A DNA stretch of 64,000 nt, taken from the NCBI GenBank assembly GCA_002401955.1, contig NVUQ01000083.1, forward strand, positions 1 through 64,000, read 5' to 3'. Below the pieces are notes generated by a model. It saw only the letters and a list, made by a program, of their open reading frames with translations, was not told where the DNA came from and ran no database searches. Source of the DNA: Flavobacteriales bacterium (GTDB lineage Bacteria > Bacteroidota > Bacteroidia > Flavobacteriales_E > Vicingaceae). The position numbers were made by a program, and so were the translations under genes. Below, piece by piece: positions 16,267 through 25,103 of the stretch. Positions within the stretch are counted from its first letter, which is position 1. Every line of letters starts with the position of its first letter.

Positions 16267-17436
16267 TTACTTTACGCAAATAATTAAAATAGGTTTACTA
16301 TTTAAATCTGTGGTTGCAAAAAGATAGGCTTCTCCTCCATCTTTCAATTTTAATTTCTTTTTGATTTGTTCAGGCTTATCTTTAAAATTACGACAACTTA
16401 CATTGGCTTTTGATATTCCTAGTTTTTTAAATTCTTTTGGAGAATAAGAGAGAATGTGATTTATCTTAAATCTCCTTCCAGGAAAATTTTCAATTGGTTT
16501 TTCAGAAGTATAGAGGTGCGTATTGGGTGCTAATTTTTTCACTTCATATTTATTACAAATGCTATTAAATGCACCAGCTTTTAGAATAGATGCATTGGGT
16601 TCGTACAAAAATTGTAACGGTTCTGAGTAATTCACAGTAGCAGTGCGTTCTTCTACATAATCAAAACTAAAAGTTTGATTGATTTTGGTAAGGTTAATCG
16701 TATTAATTTTAGGTTCAATATTTACATCTTTTTCCATTAGGTAGAGTACTTCTTTACAGTCGTGATCTACAGAAACTACCCAAACCTTTGTAACGTTAGT
16801 TAGGTCTTTTAAACTTTGTTTAATATCTAATAAAGGAGCAGTTTTCACTAAAATTTTATCAGCTATGTTGAAGATGGCTGGAGCTAATTCAATAATGTTT
16901 GGTGTACATTCATCTAGCTTAAAAACACGTTGGTTTTCATTTCTTCGACTCGGGTCAATGTAAACTGCATCTGCCTTTTTATTGGTAGATTGTAAAAACT
17001 CCTCAGCAGGAGCATTTACTAACTCAATATTATCAGTTTTTAAGTTGTTGAAATTGCTTTTTACTAAATCAAACAATTCTTTGTTTTGTTCCACATAGGT
17101 TACTTGCTTAAATTTTTTGGCAAAATAAAAGCAGTCAATTCCAAAGCCACCAGTGAGGTCTATAATAGAAGATTCTGGATCAAGTCCAGAATTACGGAAA
17201 AGGGAGGTTTTGTATATGGCTGTCTGTTCAGAAGAACATTGTTCCATAGAGAGTTTAATAGGGTAAACAATATCAGGGTTGTTGTAAAATTCAGGAAGCT
17301 TATTTTTTGCTTTTTGGATGCCGTTAATTTGAGCTAAAATAAAGGGTGAATCTAATTCAGGTTTTTTGCTGAGTAACAAAGCCAGTTCTGAAACTGATTT
17401 GTTCTTATTGGCTTCAATAAAAGCTTTTTCATTCAT
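16267..17436 (-). CDS. Class I SAM-dependent methyltransferase with THUMP-like domain
   Basis: A 389-residue protein. A helical N-terminal part (1-90) is followed by a Rossmann methyltransferase core: SSIIDLTGGFGIDCFYFAKK is the SAM-binding motif I, TYVEQNKEL is motif II, and DAVYIDPSRRNE is the motif IV region with the distinctive DPSRR. A ferredoxin-like/THUMP-like C-terminal part (about 250-389) matches the Bacteroidota PG_1098-type architecture. THUMP-associated methyltransferases usually modify RNA, so an rRNA or tRNA target is likely but not shown. It sits 12 bases after the TPR lipoprotein gene. Confidence 0.85.
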   Translation of the reverse strand: MNEKAFIEANKNKSVSELALLLSKKPELDSPFILAQINGIQKAKNKLPEFYNNPDIVYPIKLSMEQCSSEQTAIYKTSLFRNSGLDPESSIIDLTGGFGIDCFYFAKKFKQVTYVEQNKELFDLVKSNFNNLKTDNIELVNAPAEEFLQSTNKKADAVYIDPSRRNENQRVFKLDECTPNIIELAPAIFNIADKILVKTAPLLDIKQSLKDLTNVTKVWVVSVDHDCKEVLYLMEKDVNIEPKINTINLTKINQTFSFDYVEERTATVNYSEPLQFLYEPNASILKAGAFNSICNKYEVKKLAPNTHLYTSEKPIENFPGRRFKINHILSYSPKEFKKLGISKANVSCRNFKDKPEQIKKKLKLKDGGEAYLFATTDLNSKPILIICVK

Positions 17437-17448
17437 TGCTCACTATTA

Positions 17449-18339
17449 CTAATTACAGTGTTCTAAAATACTTAACTCAATTTGTTTTGGGTAAATTTCA
17501 TGAAAATATTCTACATAATTATCGGAACTTTTATAGCCTGTTTTCATTATTGATGATGCTTTATTTAAGTTGTTGCATGCATTGTCTTTTTCATTTAGCT
17601 TAATTTGCGTTAATCCCATAAAATAATATGCCTCAGTACAATTTTCGTGATATTTAATGGCTTTCTCATAAGCTTTAATTGCTTCATTGTATTCTCCTAA
17701 TTTATCTAAACACCTTCCTTTTTGTACAAAAGTGTAAACATCAACAAAATCTTCACCATGCGTTGAAGCTAAATTATTAATGTACATGTTAAATTCATCA
17801 ATTGCTATTTGATAATGTTCTAATTGCATGTGTGCTAATCCTTTCAGGTAATGAACATCTTCTCCCATAGGTGCATCAGAAAAATCTGGCGTGTAAGCAT
17901 CATGCTGTTCTAATATTGTTAGGGCTCTTTCATAATCACGATAATAATAAAGTGCCACCCAACCATAGTACGCACTTACTTCTCTTGGTTCTAGTTTTAG
18001 AGATTTTTCCAGTAGCTCTATTGCTTTACCATAGTCTCCATTTTTTGTGTTTTGAACAGACCAATGACGATATTCTTCTGCTGCAACAGTATTTCTCTTG
18101 GCTAAAGCGTATTCAATAAGAGCGTTTCCACGTTCGTTTTTTCCAAAATATAGGTTTTGGTATCCTATTTCAAAAAGAGTGGTGTCATTACTGATGTCAA
18201 CATCTATAGAGTCTAACTTATGTAGGTAGCTTGTAAGGTCGTGCTTTTCAGATTGAACATTAGATTCGTTTTGTTTTTGTGCAGAGGTACACGAAAAAAA
18301 TAGAATAAGGAGTAAAGATGTAAGAATTGTTTTTTGCAT
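17449..18339 (-). CDS. TPR lipoprotein
   Basis: A 296-residue lipoprotein (MQKTILTSLLLILFFSCTSA, lipidated Cys at 17). The mature part is a stack of tetratricopeptide helices (about 90-285), for example NGDYGKAIELLEKSLKLEP and LGEYNEAIKAYEKAIKYHEN. Such proteins act as scaffolds for envelope complexes. Nothing in the sequence identifies a partner. It belongs to the tight minus-strand run from rsmE (13 bases from the previous gene). Confidence 0.85.
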   Translation of the reverse strand: MQKTILTSLLLILFFSCTSAQKQNESNVQSEKHDLTSYLHKLDSIDVDISNDTTLFEIGYQNLYFGKNERGNALIEYALAKRNTVAAEEYRHWSVQNTKNGDYGKAIELLEKSLKLEPREVSAYYGWVALYYYRDYERALTILEQHDAYTPDFSDAPMGEDVHYLKGLAHMQLEHYQIAIDEFNMYINNLASTHGEDFVDVYTFVQKGRCLDKLGEYNEAIKAYEKAIKYHENCTEAYYFMGLTQIKLNEKDNACNNLNKASSIMKTGYKSSDNYVEYFHEIYPKQIELSILEHCN

Positions 18340-18352
18340 TTATTTGAAATTA

Positions 18353-18814
18353 TTATTTTGGAAGTATTTCAATTAATTCGCCATTTATTAACCTGAAAGA
18401 AAAAAACTTGTGGCTATTTACTATTTTTCCCTCTTCATTTTTTGGAGGAATCCAGTCTTTCAATTCTTTTGTTTTAGTTAAAAAATAATCTGTTATTATT
18501 TTATTTAAAGTTGTTTTTTGATAGTCTAAGTCATACTGGATTAATGAGAATTCACCGGTTTCGCCTTTGCAATTTACTTTAAATCTAACTGTAATGATTC
18601 CAGAATTTTTTTTAAAAACTTGCATTTTGGTGGTTGGATATGATGATTTAAAATGTTCTTTTATTACCCAAAAACCTCCTTTGTGCTTTAACTCTGGATG
18701 GTAATAGGGCCATGTGCTGACATCTTCACATAGGCTGAAGCTAGTATCTTTTTCTTGAGAATAAACATTAAGAGAAATTATGCCGCATAGCAGCATGGTC
18801 ATGTAGGGTTTCAT
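18353..18814 (-). CDS. Small exported protein with TonB C-terminal-like fold
   Basis: A 153-residue exported protein (signal peptide ending NVYS-Q). The segment SGIITVRFKVNCKGETGEFS, followed by a helix (TLNKIITDYFLTKTKELKDW) and a final strand (FFSFRLINGELIEI), follows the beta-alpha-beta pattern of TonB C-terminal domains. It lacks the transmembrane anchor and Pro-rich spacer of a true energy transducer. It is probably a free periplasmic or surface relative of unknown function. Confidence 0.65.
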   Translation of the reverse strand: MKPYMTMLLCGIISLNVYSQEKDTSFSLCEDVSTWPYYHPELKHKGGFWVIKEHFKSSYPTTKMQVFKKNSGIITVRFKVNCKGETGEFSLIQYDLDYQKTTLNKIITDYFLTKTKELKDWIPPKNEEGKIVNSHKFFSFRLINGELIEILPK

Positions 18815-18838
18815 ATTTTTATTAAAAGAATTGATGAA

Positions 18839-19495
18839 TTATTCTGAAAAAGCGTATTGAATAATATTGGCTCCCATCTTTAGTGCTTTAGTTCTGTTTT
18901 CCTGTGAATCATTGTGAACTTCCTGATCTTCCCAGCCATCACCTAAATCGCATTCAGCATCATAAAAACAAACCAAACGTCCTTCATATATTAAACCAAA
19001 ACCTTGTGGTGGTTTATCATTGTGTTCATGTATCTTTGGTAATCCATTATTAAAATTATATTTCTGATGGTAAATGGGATGGGAGTAAGGCAGTTCAACG
19101 AACTCTAACTCCGGAAAAACTTTTTTCATTTGTGGTCTTAAAAATTTATCCATTCCATAATTATCAGAAATGTGTAAAAATCCACCTCCAATTAAATAGT
19201 TTCTCAAATTTTCAACTTCATCTCCATTTAAAATAATATTTCCGTGTCCGGTAATGTGTACAAACGGATGGTTAAATATTTCGGAGCTCCCAATTTCTAC
19301 AATGGCTTGTTCTTCGTTAATGTTGGTGTTTAAATTTTTGTTGCAATAAGAGATTAAATTAGGTAAAGATGTTTCTAGATTAGCGTACCAATCGCCACCA
19401 CCATTATATTTTAACAAGGCTATTTGGTAGCTGGCTGTTTGACCAAAAACACTCAAACTAAACACTATTAATAGTATACTTAAAACTTTATTCAT
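18839..19495 (-). CDS. DUF4159-containing exported protein
   Basis: A 218-residue exported protein (signal peptide ending VFG-Q). The DUF4159 core is recognised by LLKYNGGGDWYANLETSLPN, the GHG-containing HITGHGNIIL, GGGFLHISDNYGMDKFLRP and a final CDLGDGWEDQEVH. The fold recalls glutamine-amidotransferase-like flavodoxin domains, but no catalytic Cys is evident. Its start overlaps the rsmE stop by 8 bases, indicating translational coupling. Function is unknown. Confidence 0.85.
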   Translation of the reverse strand: MNKVLSILLIVFSLSVFGQTASYQIALLKYNGGGDWYANLETSLPNLISYCNKNLNTNINEEQAIVEIGSSEIFNHPFVHITGHGNIILNGDEVENLRNYLIGGGFLHISDNYGMDKFLRPQMKKVFPELEFVELPYSHPIYHQKYNFNNGLPKIHEHNDKPPQGFGLIYEGRLVCFYDAECDLGDGWEDQEVHNDSQENRTKALKMGANIIQYAFSE

Positions 19496-20189
19496 TTATT
19501 AAATTAAACGTAGTACAAGCTACAATTCCAGCAGTTTCAGTTCTTAAACGACTTTCCCCGAAAGTTATTGGAACAAATCCTTTTTCTATTGCAAGTTTCA
19601 CTTCCTCTTTACTAAAATCACCTTCTGGTCCAATTAAAACTAAGCTATTTTCTCCTTTTTTATAAATAGATTTAAAGTGTAATTGATTTTCATCATAACA
19701 ATGTGCAATGTACTTTTTTCCTTCAAAAGGATGGTTAACAATTTTGTTAAAACTAGTTAAATCATTTATTTTAGGTAATGAAGCTTTTAATGATTGTTTC
19801 ATCGCAGAAACAGCAGTTTTAACAAAGCGTTCCAACTTAATGTTTTTACGTTCGGAATGTTTGCATAACACTGGTGTAATTTGATTGATGCCAATTTCGG
19901 TGCATTTTTCTATAAACCATTCAGTTCTGTCGTTGTTTTTTGTTGGAGCTATGGCAATATGTAAATAAGGCTTAGTGTTGTTTTCTTTGGTGGTTTTTGA
20001 AATTTCAACTTCACATTTTTTTGGGTTGTCATTTACAATAAGGGCGTTATAAAATGTTCCTCTTCCATCAATCAACGTAAGCGAGTCATCTTCTTTTAAT
20101 CGAAGAACCCGTACAGCATGTTTGGATTCACTTTCACTTAAAGTGTAGCTTTTTTCGTTGGTTATATCTGGTGTGTAAAATAGTTTCAT
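19488..20189 (-). CDS. rsmE: 16S rRNA (uracil-1498-N3)-methyltransferase RsmE
   Basis: A SPOUT-class methyltransferase of 233 residues that methylates N3 of U1498 in 16S rRNA. The start at 20189 (MKLFYTPDITNEKSYTLSES) fits the family. An in-frame start 63 bases upstream would add a hydrophobic leader and read back through the terminator at 20215-20247. The PUA-like N-terminus (ESESKHAVRVLRLKEDD) and the knotted C-terminus (LVLIGPEGDFSKEEV, then FGESRLRTETAGIVA) are clear. It is the first gene of a run continuing to 14280. Confidence 0.93.
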   Translation of the reverse strand: MKLFYTPDITNEKSYTLSESESKHAVRVLRLKEDDSLTLIDGRGTFYNALIVNDNPKKCEVEISKTTKENNTKPYLHIAIAPTKNNDRTEWFIEKCTEIGINQITPVLCKHSERKNIKLERFVKTAVSAMKQSLKASLPKINDLTSFNKIVNHPFEGKKYIAHCYDENQLHFKSIYKKGENSLVLIGPEGDFSKEEVKLAIEKGFVPITFGESRLRTETAGIVACTTFNLINE

Positions 20190-20212
20190 AACTGAATAAA
20201 ACAAAAGTAGAA

Positions 20213-20248
20213 ATAAAAAAAGGAGTTGAAACTCAACTCCTTTTTTTA
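20213..20248 (-). terminator. Bidirectional intrinsic terminator after sppA
   Basis: AGGAGTTGA (20221-20229) and TCAACTCCT (20233-20241) pair with a 3-base loop. A-run and T-run lie on the two sides, so it works in the minus direction to end the sppA transcript. It separates sppA from rsmE. Confidence 0.85.
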
Positions 20249-20264
20249 ACATTTTTTTTAACTT

Positions 20265-22085
20265 TTAGTGTATTTCAATATCAAAAGCCATACGAGCCAT
20301 AATTCCAGATTGTTGAGTTACGCTTTGTAATTTTTTGTAGTATTTGTGTTCGTTACCAAGGGCATTATTTAAAACTCTTGTTTCTATATTAAGTGTTAGT
20401 TTTTCTAATAGTTTTTCAAAAGGGTCTTCTAGTTTAGGATAGCTAACTAAATCGTAAGTATCTAGTTTTGCAGATTTTTGGGCAATTTCAATAGCCCTAT
20501 CCATTCCTCCAATTTCATCAACTAATCCTATTTTTAAAGCATCTAATCCCATCCATACTCTTCCTTGGCCAATTGAATCTACTTGTTCTTTAGTCATACC
20601 TCTACCATCAGCAACTTTGGTAATAAAATCGGTATAAACTTTCTCAACACCAATTTGTATGATGTCTCTTTCTTCGGCAGTTAAAGGTTTAAACACCGAC
20701 ATCAATCCAGAATGTTTATTCGTTTGAACTCGATCAAAAGTAATTCCTAATTTATTGTTCATTAATCCTTGAGCATTGGGAATAACGCCATATACACCAA
20801 TAGAACCTGTAATTGTTTTCTCATCTGCTACAATTTTATCAGCTGCACAAGCAATATAATAACCTCCACTTGCGGCAACATTACCCATAGATACAATTAC
20901 TGGTTTCGCTTTTTTTGCCAAAACAACTTCTCTCCATATTACATTAGAGGCTAAAGCGTTTCCTCCTGGAGAGTTAACCCTTAAAACAATTGCTTTTACA
21001 TTACTGTCTAAACGTGCTTCTCTAATTGCTTTAGACATAGTTTCAGAACCCATTATGTCTCCCTTGCTTTTCCCACTACGAATTTCTCCAGCAGCATAGA
21101 TTATAGCAATTTGATTTTTAGCATTTTCTTTGTCTTCCTGTTTTTTCTTGTTCTTCTTTTTCAAAGTTGAAGCATATTTTTCTATACTTATAGAATTGAT
21201 ATCATCATCGCTATCAATTTCTAATTTTTTTCTAAGTTCAGCCAATAACTCATCTTTATAAAATAGCTCATCCACCAAACCTTCATCTTTCGCAATTTGG
21301 GCATCCTGGATGGTCATGTTATCTGCTAACTCATTTAGTTTTGCGACACTAATCCCTCTGCTTTTAGAGACTTCTTTAGTCATGCTACTCCATGCTGTAT
21401 TCAAAATGAGTTCCATTTGTTCTCTATTGGCATCACTCATTTTTTCTAACATATAAGGTTCCACAGCACTTTTAAATTTACCATGACGGATAATTTGCAT
21501 TTCAACATCTAGTTTTTCTAAGGCATTTTTAAAAAACATTAGTTCCGAAGATAAACCTCTGTGCTCAACTATTCCTGCAGGATTAACATAAATTTTGTCA
21601 GCAACAGAAGCAATGTAATAGGTACCTTGAGTGTATATTTCAGAATAGCTAATAATCCATTTTTTAGATTTTTTAAAATCAATAAGAGCAGCTCTTAGCT
21701 CTTCAAGAGTAGCCATTCCTGCGGGGATATACGTTAAATCTAAATAGATACCTTTTATTTTGTCGTCAGTTTTGGCTTGTTCTATTGATCTTAAAATTTT
21801 ATCTAGCCCTAAACCATTTTGAGATTCCATAGTACTGAAATTAAAATTTTCAAAAGGATTTTCAGAGCTTCTGTCAGTAATTGGTTTGTTAAGAGTTAAG
21901 CGGAGAAGAGAGTTGTTTTCTACTTTTTCTACTTTCTCATTGCTTTCTGCTAATGAAGAAAGAGTCGAGGTTGTAAAGCCAGTTAACATTGCAAAAAAGA
22001 TGAAGATAAGGAATATGCCTGAAAGTGTAATTGATACGAAAGTACCCAAAGCACTTGCGAACATAAATTTAAAAAATTGTTTCAT
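20265..22085 (-). CDS. sppA: Signal peptide peptidase SppA, 67K type
   Basis: A 606-residue inner-membrane protease that degrades cleaved signal peptides. One N-terminal transmembrane helix (about 14-36) precedes two tandem S49 domains. The catalytic pair is split between the repeats as in E. coli: Lys K205 in GKFKSAVEPY and Ser S406 in NVAASGGYYIACAADK. A Lys-rich linker (LKKKNKKKQEDKENAK) joins the domains. An exact -7 box (TATTTTTG, minus strand 22121-22114) lies upstream. It is divergent from folK. Confidence 0.94.
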   Translation of the reverse strand: MKQFFKFMFASALGTFVSITLSGIFLIFIFFAMLTGFTTSTLSSLAESNEKVEKVENNSLLRLTLNKPITDRSSENPFENFNFSTMESQNGLGLDKILRSIEQAKTDDKIKGIYLDLTYIPAGMATLEELRAALIDFKKSKKWIISYSEIYTQGTYYIASVADKIYVNPAGIVEHRGLSSELMFFKNALEKLDVEMQIIRHGKFKSAVEPYMLEKMSDANREQMELILNTAWSSMTKEVSKSRGISVAKLNELADNMTIQDAQIAKDEGLVDELFYKDELLAELRKKLEIDSDDDINSISIEKYASTLKKKNKKKQEDKENAKNQIAIIYAAGEIRSGKSKGDIMGSETMSKAIREARLDSNVKAIVLRVNSPGGNALASNVIWREVVLAKKAKPVIVSMGNVAASGGYYIACAADKIVADEKTITGSIGVYGVIPNAQGLMNNKLGITFDRVQTNKHSGLMSVFKPLTAEERDIIQIGVEKVYTDFITKVADGRGMTKEQVDSIGQGRVWMGLDALKIGLVDEIGGMDRAIEIAQKSAKLDTYDLVSYPKLEDPFEKLLEKLTLNIETRVLNNALGNEHKYYKKLQSVTQQSGIMARMAFDIEIH

Positions 22086-22158
22086 TTACATAAGTTTAGT
22101 TATTTTACAAATACAAAAATAGCTTTACTCTCTAATAGAATATTTAAGAAATACACCA

Positions 22159-22668
22159 ATGGTTACAGAAATGGATAAACGGAGTAATATGGTGGTATTA
22201 TCTTTAGGGGGTAATATGGGTGATGTTAAATCAATATTTATAAAATCGATTAAACTTTTAACCAATAGCTTAGGAAAGCTTGATGTGGTTTCTCCTATAT
22301 ATAAAACAAAAGCCTGGGGAGTTGAAAACCAAGCAGATTTTTTAAATCAAGTTGTACTTTTTAGTACTAATTTAAATCCGCAGGAAGTGTTGCAAATATG
22401 TTTGGATGTAGAGTCTGAATTAGGAAGAGTTAGGAAAGAAAAATGGGAGGAAAGAGTTATTGATATTGATATTTTGTTTTATGAGGATGAAATTATTGAC
22501 GATTCAAATTTAACTATTCCACATCCTTATGTTCATAAAAGAAATTTTGTACTTTTTCCTTTGGCAGATATTATCCCTAGTTTTAGGCATCCTTTACTAG
22601 ATAAAACAATAGAGGAGCTAAAAAACATATGTAATGACAAGTTGCAGGTATTCAAATGTTTAGATTAA
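22159..22668 (+). CDS. folK: 6-hydroxymethyl-7,8-dihydropterin pyrophosphokinase FolK
   Basis: A 169-residue cytosolic kinase of folate synthesis that transfers pyrophosphate from ATP to 6-hydroxymethyl-dihydropterin. Signatures are VVLSLGGNMGD, the substrate loop WGVENQADFLNQV, KWEERVIDIDILFY with the metal-binding Asp pair, and IPHPYVHKRNFVLFPL. Three in-frame ATGs (22159, 22171, 22189) are possible. The fold starts at VVLSLGG, so the shorter forms are equally reasonable. It is monocistronic here. Confidence 0.93.
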   Translation: MVTEMDKRSNMVVLSLGGNMGDVKSIFIKSIKLLTNSLGKLDVVSPIYKTKAWGVENQADFLNQVVLFSTNLNPQEVLQICLDVESELGRVRKEKWEERVIDIDILFYEDEIIDDSNLTIPHPYVHKRNFVLFPLADIIPSFRHPLLDKTIEELKNICNDKLQVFKCLD

Positions 22669-22776
22669 ATGTTGTAGATATACGAAAATAGTTTTTTAAA
22701 TGTAAAAACTAATTACTATCATTGCAGTTGAAAAAAGTAACTATAAATAGATTTTTAAAAGAATAACTCTATAAAT

Positions 22777-24495
22777 ATGAGAAATCGAAATTCAAAATTA
22801 TTATCGTTAATAGCTGTAGCTTCTATTGTATTAATGGCTTGTAACCCATTAAACAAAATGATTAAAAGACAAGGGGAAGTAAATTACGAACTTGCTCCTA
22901 ATCCAGTTGAAATGCATGGTGATACTATAGCAATTACATTTTCTGGAAGTTTTCCTGAAAAATATTTTAATAAGAAGGTGTCTGCAACGATTACTCCAGT
23001 ATTGGTTTACGGAGGAAATTCAGAAACATTTGAGCCTTTAAAGTTAAAAGGAGAAGTTTCTGAAGCTGAAGGAACAACGATTAAGTACGAATCAGGAGGG
23101 AGTTTTTCTCATGCTGCTAAGATTGCCTATAAAGAAGGTATGGAAGATGCAATTGTTGAGTTAAGAATAACAGGTGAATACAAGGATAAAACAAAAGATT
23201 TAGACCCTAGAAAAGTTGCTGATGGAACTATCATTACTCCTAAATTGGTAATGTCTTCTGATAAAGCAATTGCTGCTGCAGATAAATTTGTAAAATTTAC
23301 CTTAGAAGATAACAATGTTGAACTTCATTATTTAGTAAGTAACTCTACTGTTAGAGGAAGCGAAATGAATGATGCAGACATTAAAGAGTTAAAATCTAAA
23401 TTGAAAGGATGGAACGAAGATGTGAAGATGGAGTTCAATGCTTTAACTATTGGTGCTTATGCTTCTCCAGAAGGCGAGTTAAGCAAGAATGAGAATTTGG
23501 CTAACGAAAGAGCTGCTTCAGCTGCTAAAGCGTTAGAGACTTTATTAAAGAGAGCTAAAGTTGAAATTCCAGAAGGTTTTTCTACTGCTACAGGTAAAGG
23601 TGAAGATTGGGCTGGATTTAAAACTCTAATGCAAGCTTCTGATATAGCTGATAAAGAATTAATTATTAGAGTTTTAGAAACGTACAAAGACGGAGAGACG
23701 AGAGAAAAAGAAATTAAAAATTTAGCGGCTACTTATGTTGAAGTAAATAAAAAAGTATTGCCTTTATTAAGAAGATCTCAATGTAACCTAGTAATGAAGC
23801 ACCATAATTTAACTGATGATGAAATTAAAGCTTTAGTTGATACTAAAATTGATTCATTAGATGTTGAGCAAATGCTTTATGCAGCTACACTGTATGATGA
23901 TGTTGCTAAGAAAGAGTCTATTTATAAAAGTGTTTCTTCTATTCACTCTGGTGATTGGAGAGGACCAAACAATGTTGGATTCATTTATGTTTCTCAAAAT
24001 AAATTAGCTGATGCTAAAACTGAGTTTGATAAAGCTAACGGACTTTCTGCAAATAATGCTATCATTCAAAATAATTTAGGCGTTATTGCAAGATTAAATG
24101 GTGATTTAGCTGGAGCAATGGAATATTACAACAATGCTTCAGGAGCTGGTAAAGAAGTAGCTCAAAACAAAGGAATTATAAACATTATTCAAGGTGATTA
24201 TGTTTCAGCATCTTCAAACTATTCTGGAGTAAATTCATTTAACGCTGCTTTAGCGAAAATGTTAAATGGAGATAATTCAATAGGATCAGTTATTGATGGT
24301 TCAGATGATAAAGATGAAGCATTGTCTTATTATTTAAAGGCAGTTGCTGGTGCAAGAAGTGGTGATAATGACATGTTGATTAACAATTTAAAATCTGCAA
24401 CATCTAAAGATGCTTCTCTAAAAGCAAAAGCTAAGACAGATGCAGAGTTTATTAAATCTAGAGATAACGCTGATTTCCAATCTGCAGTTAACTAA
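22777..24495 (+). CDS. Lipoprotein with OmpA-like and TPR regions
   Basis: A 572-residue lipoprotein (lipobox VLMAC, Cys 22). An N-terminal beta-rich domain (about 32-180) is followed by an OmpA-like segment: LTIGAYASPEGELSKNENLA (223-242) and R245 in NERAASA. As in many Bacteroidota relatives, ASPEG takes the place of the canonical Asp-containing loop. C-terminal TPR-like helices (about 395-570, NKLADAKTEFDKANGLSANN) complete it. It is probably an abundant outer-membrane or periplasmic scaffold. A strong terminator follows. Confidence 0.8.
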   Translation: MRNRNSKLLSLIAVASIVLMACNPLNKMIKRQGEVNYELAPNPVEMHGDTIAITFSGSFPEKYFNKKVSATITPVLVYGGNSETFEPLKLKGEVSEAEGTTIKYESGGSFSHAAKIAYKEGMEDAIVELRITGEYKDKTKDLDPRKVADGTIITPKLVMSSDKAIAAADKFVKFTLEDNNVELHYLVSNSTVRGSEMNDADIKELKSKLKGWNEDVKMEFNALTIGAYASPEGELSKNENLANERAASAAKALETLLKRAKVEIPEGFSTATGKGEDWAGFKTLMQASDIADKELIIRVLETYKDGETREKEIKNLAATYVEVNKKVLPLLRRSQCNLVMKHHNLTDDEIKALVDTKIDSLDVEQMLYAATLYDDVAKKESIYKSVSSIHSGDWRGPNNVGFIYVSQNKLADAKTEFDKANGLSANNAIIQNNLGVIARLNGDLAGAMEYYNNASGAGKEVAQNKGIINIIQGDYVSASSNYSGVNSFNAALAKMLNGDNSIGSVIDGSDDKDEALSYYLKAVAGARSGDNDMLINNLKSATSKDASLKAKAKTDAEFIKSRDNADFQSAVN

Positions 24496-24513
24496 TAGAA
24501 AAATATTTAACGA

Positions 24514-24555
24514 TAAAAAAAGGCTTCCCGAATTACTTCGGGAAGCCTTTTTTTA
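24514..24555 (+). terminator. Strong intrinsic terminator
   Basis: AGGCTTCCCGAA (24521-24532) and TTCGGGAAGCCT (24537-24548) pair perfectly with a 4-base loop. An A-run lies before and seven Ts after. It ends the OmpA/TPR lipoprotein transcript. Confidence 0.93.
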
Positions 24556-24587
24556 TATAGATTTGAATAAATTAAAAAATAAGAATT

Positions 24588-24773
24588 ATGAAAAAAATAT
24601 TATATTTTACTGTTATAATGGTTGTTTCAATAACTTTTACATCTTGTGCTAGTGATGAAGAATGTGTTTGCGATAATGGGGTGACAATTAATGAAGAAGA
24701 AGCAGAACCTGTTACTTTGAGTGAAGCATGTGATTTTGCACAGACTGGAGGGGTTTCTTGTGAAATAAAATAA
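24588..24773 (+). CDS. Tiny cysteine-rich lipoprotein 1
   Basis: A 61-residue lipoprotein (MKKILYFTVIMVVSITFTSC, lipidated Cys 20). The mature peptide is only about 42 residues and very acidic. It has four more Cys: C26-x-C28, C48 and C58. The neighbour at 24867 has the same length, lipobox and Cys order, so the two are diverged duplicates. The Cys pattern suggests two disulfides or a redox partner role for the thiol protein encoded downstream. Confidence 0.72.
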   Translation: MKKILYFTVIMVVSITFTSCASDEECVCDNGVTINEEEAEPVTLSEACDFAQTGGVSCEIK

Positions 24774-24866
24774 TCTATAAAGATTAAAATATCCTTTAGT
24801 AGATTGGTTATTGTAAAAAAAAAATTATATATTGCACCTTATTATTAACTAAATAAACAAAGAATT

Positions 24867-25055
24867 ATGAAAAAAGTATTATTATTTGCAATAGTTGTAG
24901 GTGGATTAGCATTTACATCTTGTAGTAAAAGTGGATGTGAGTGTACAGTTGCAGGAACGTCAACAACTACTGATGATGTATCAGAAGATGATTGTAAAGC
25001 AGCAAATGATGTTTATACCGCGTCTGGTGTAGATGGATCTTGTAAAACAGTTTAA
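24867..25055 (+). CDS. Tiny cysteine-rich lipoprotein 2
   Basis: A 62-residue lipoprotein (MKKVLLFAIVVGGLAFTSCS, lipidated Cys 19). The short acidic mature part carries C24-x-C26, C43 and C59, the same arrangement as its neighbour at 24588. Thr/Ser-rich residues (GTSTTTDDVSEDD) fill the middle. No family is recognised. A terminator follows directly and the MauE/thioredoxin-like gene begins just after it. Confidence 0.72.
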   Translation: MKKVLLFAIVVGGLAFTSCSKSGCECTVAGTSTTTDDVSEDDCKAANDVYTASGVDGSCKTV

Positions 25056-25069
25056 TCTTATTAAAGATT

Positions 25070-25101
25070 AAAAAAGCTACCTTCGGGTAGCTTTTTTTTT
25101 G
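25070..25101 (+). terminator. Intrinsic terminator with UUCG tetraloop
   Basis: AGCTACC (25075-25081), loop TTCG, GGTAGCT (25086-25092), then a run of Ts. A C(UUCG)G loop is exceptionally stable. The ATG of the next gene lies only 3 bases beyond the T-run, so that gene depends on read-through or on a promoter within this stretch. Confidence 0.92.
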
Positions 25102-25103
25102 TC

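Noticed and set aside
20190-20252. Upstream ATG for RsmE
   Set aside because: It adds a hydrophobic leader encoded by the terminator region; RsmE is cytosolic and relatives start at MKLFYTPD-like sequence.
24440-24652. Plus-strand 70-codon frame over the terminator region
   Set aside because: It starts inside the OmpA/TPR gene in another frame and runs through a strong terminator into the mini-lipoprotein gene.
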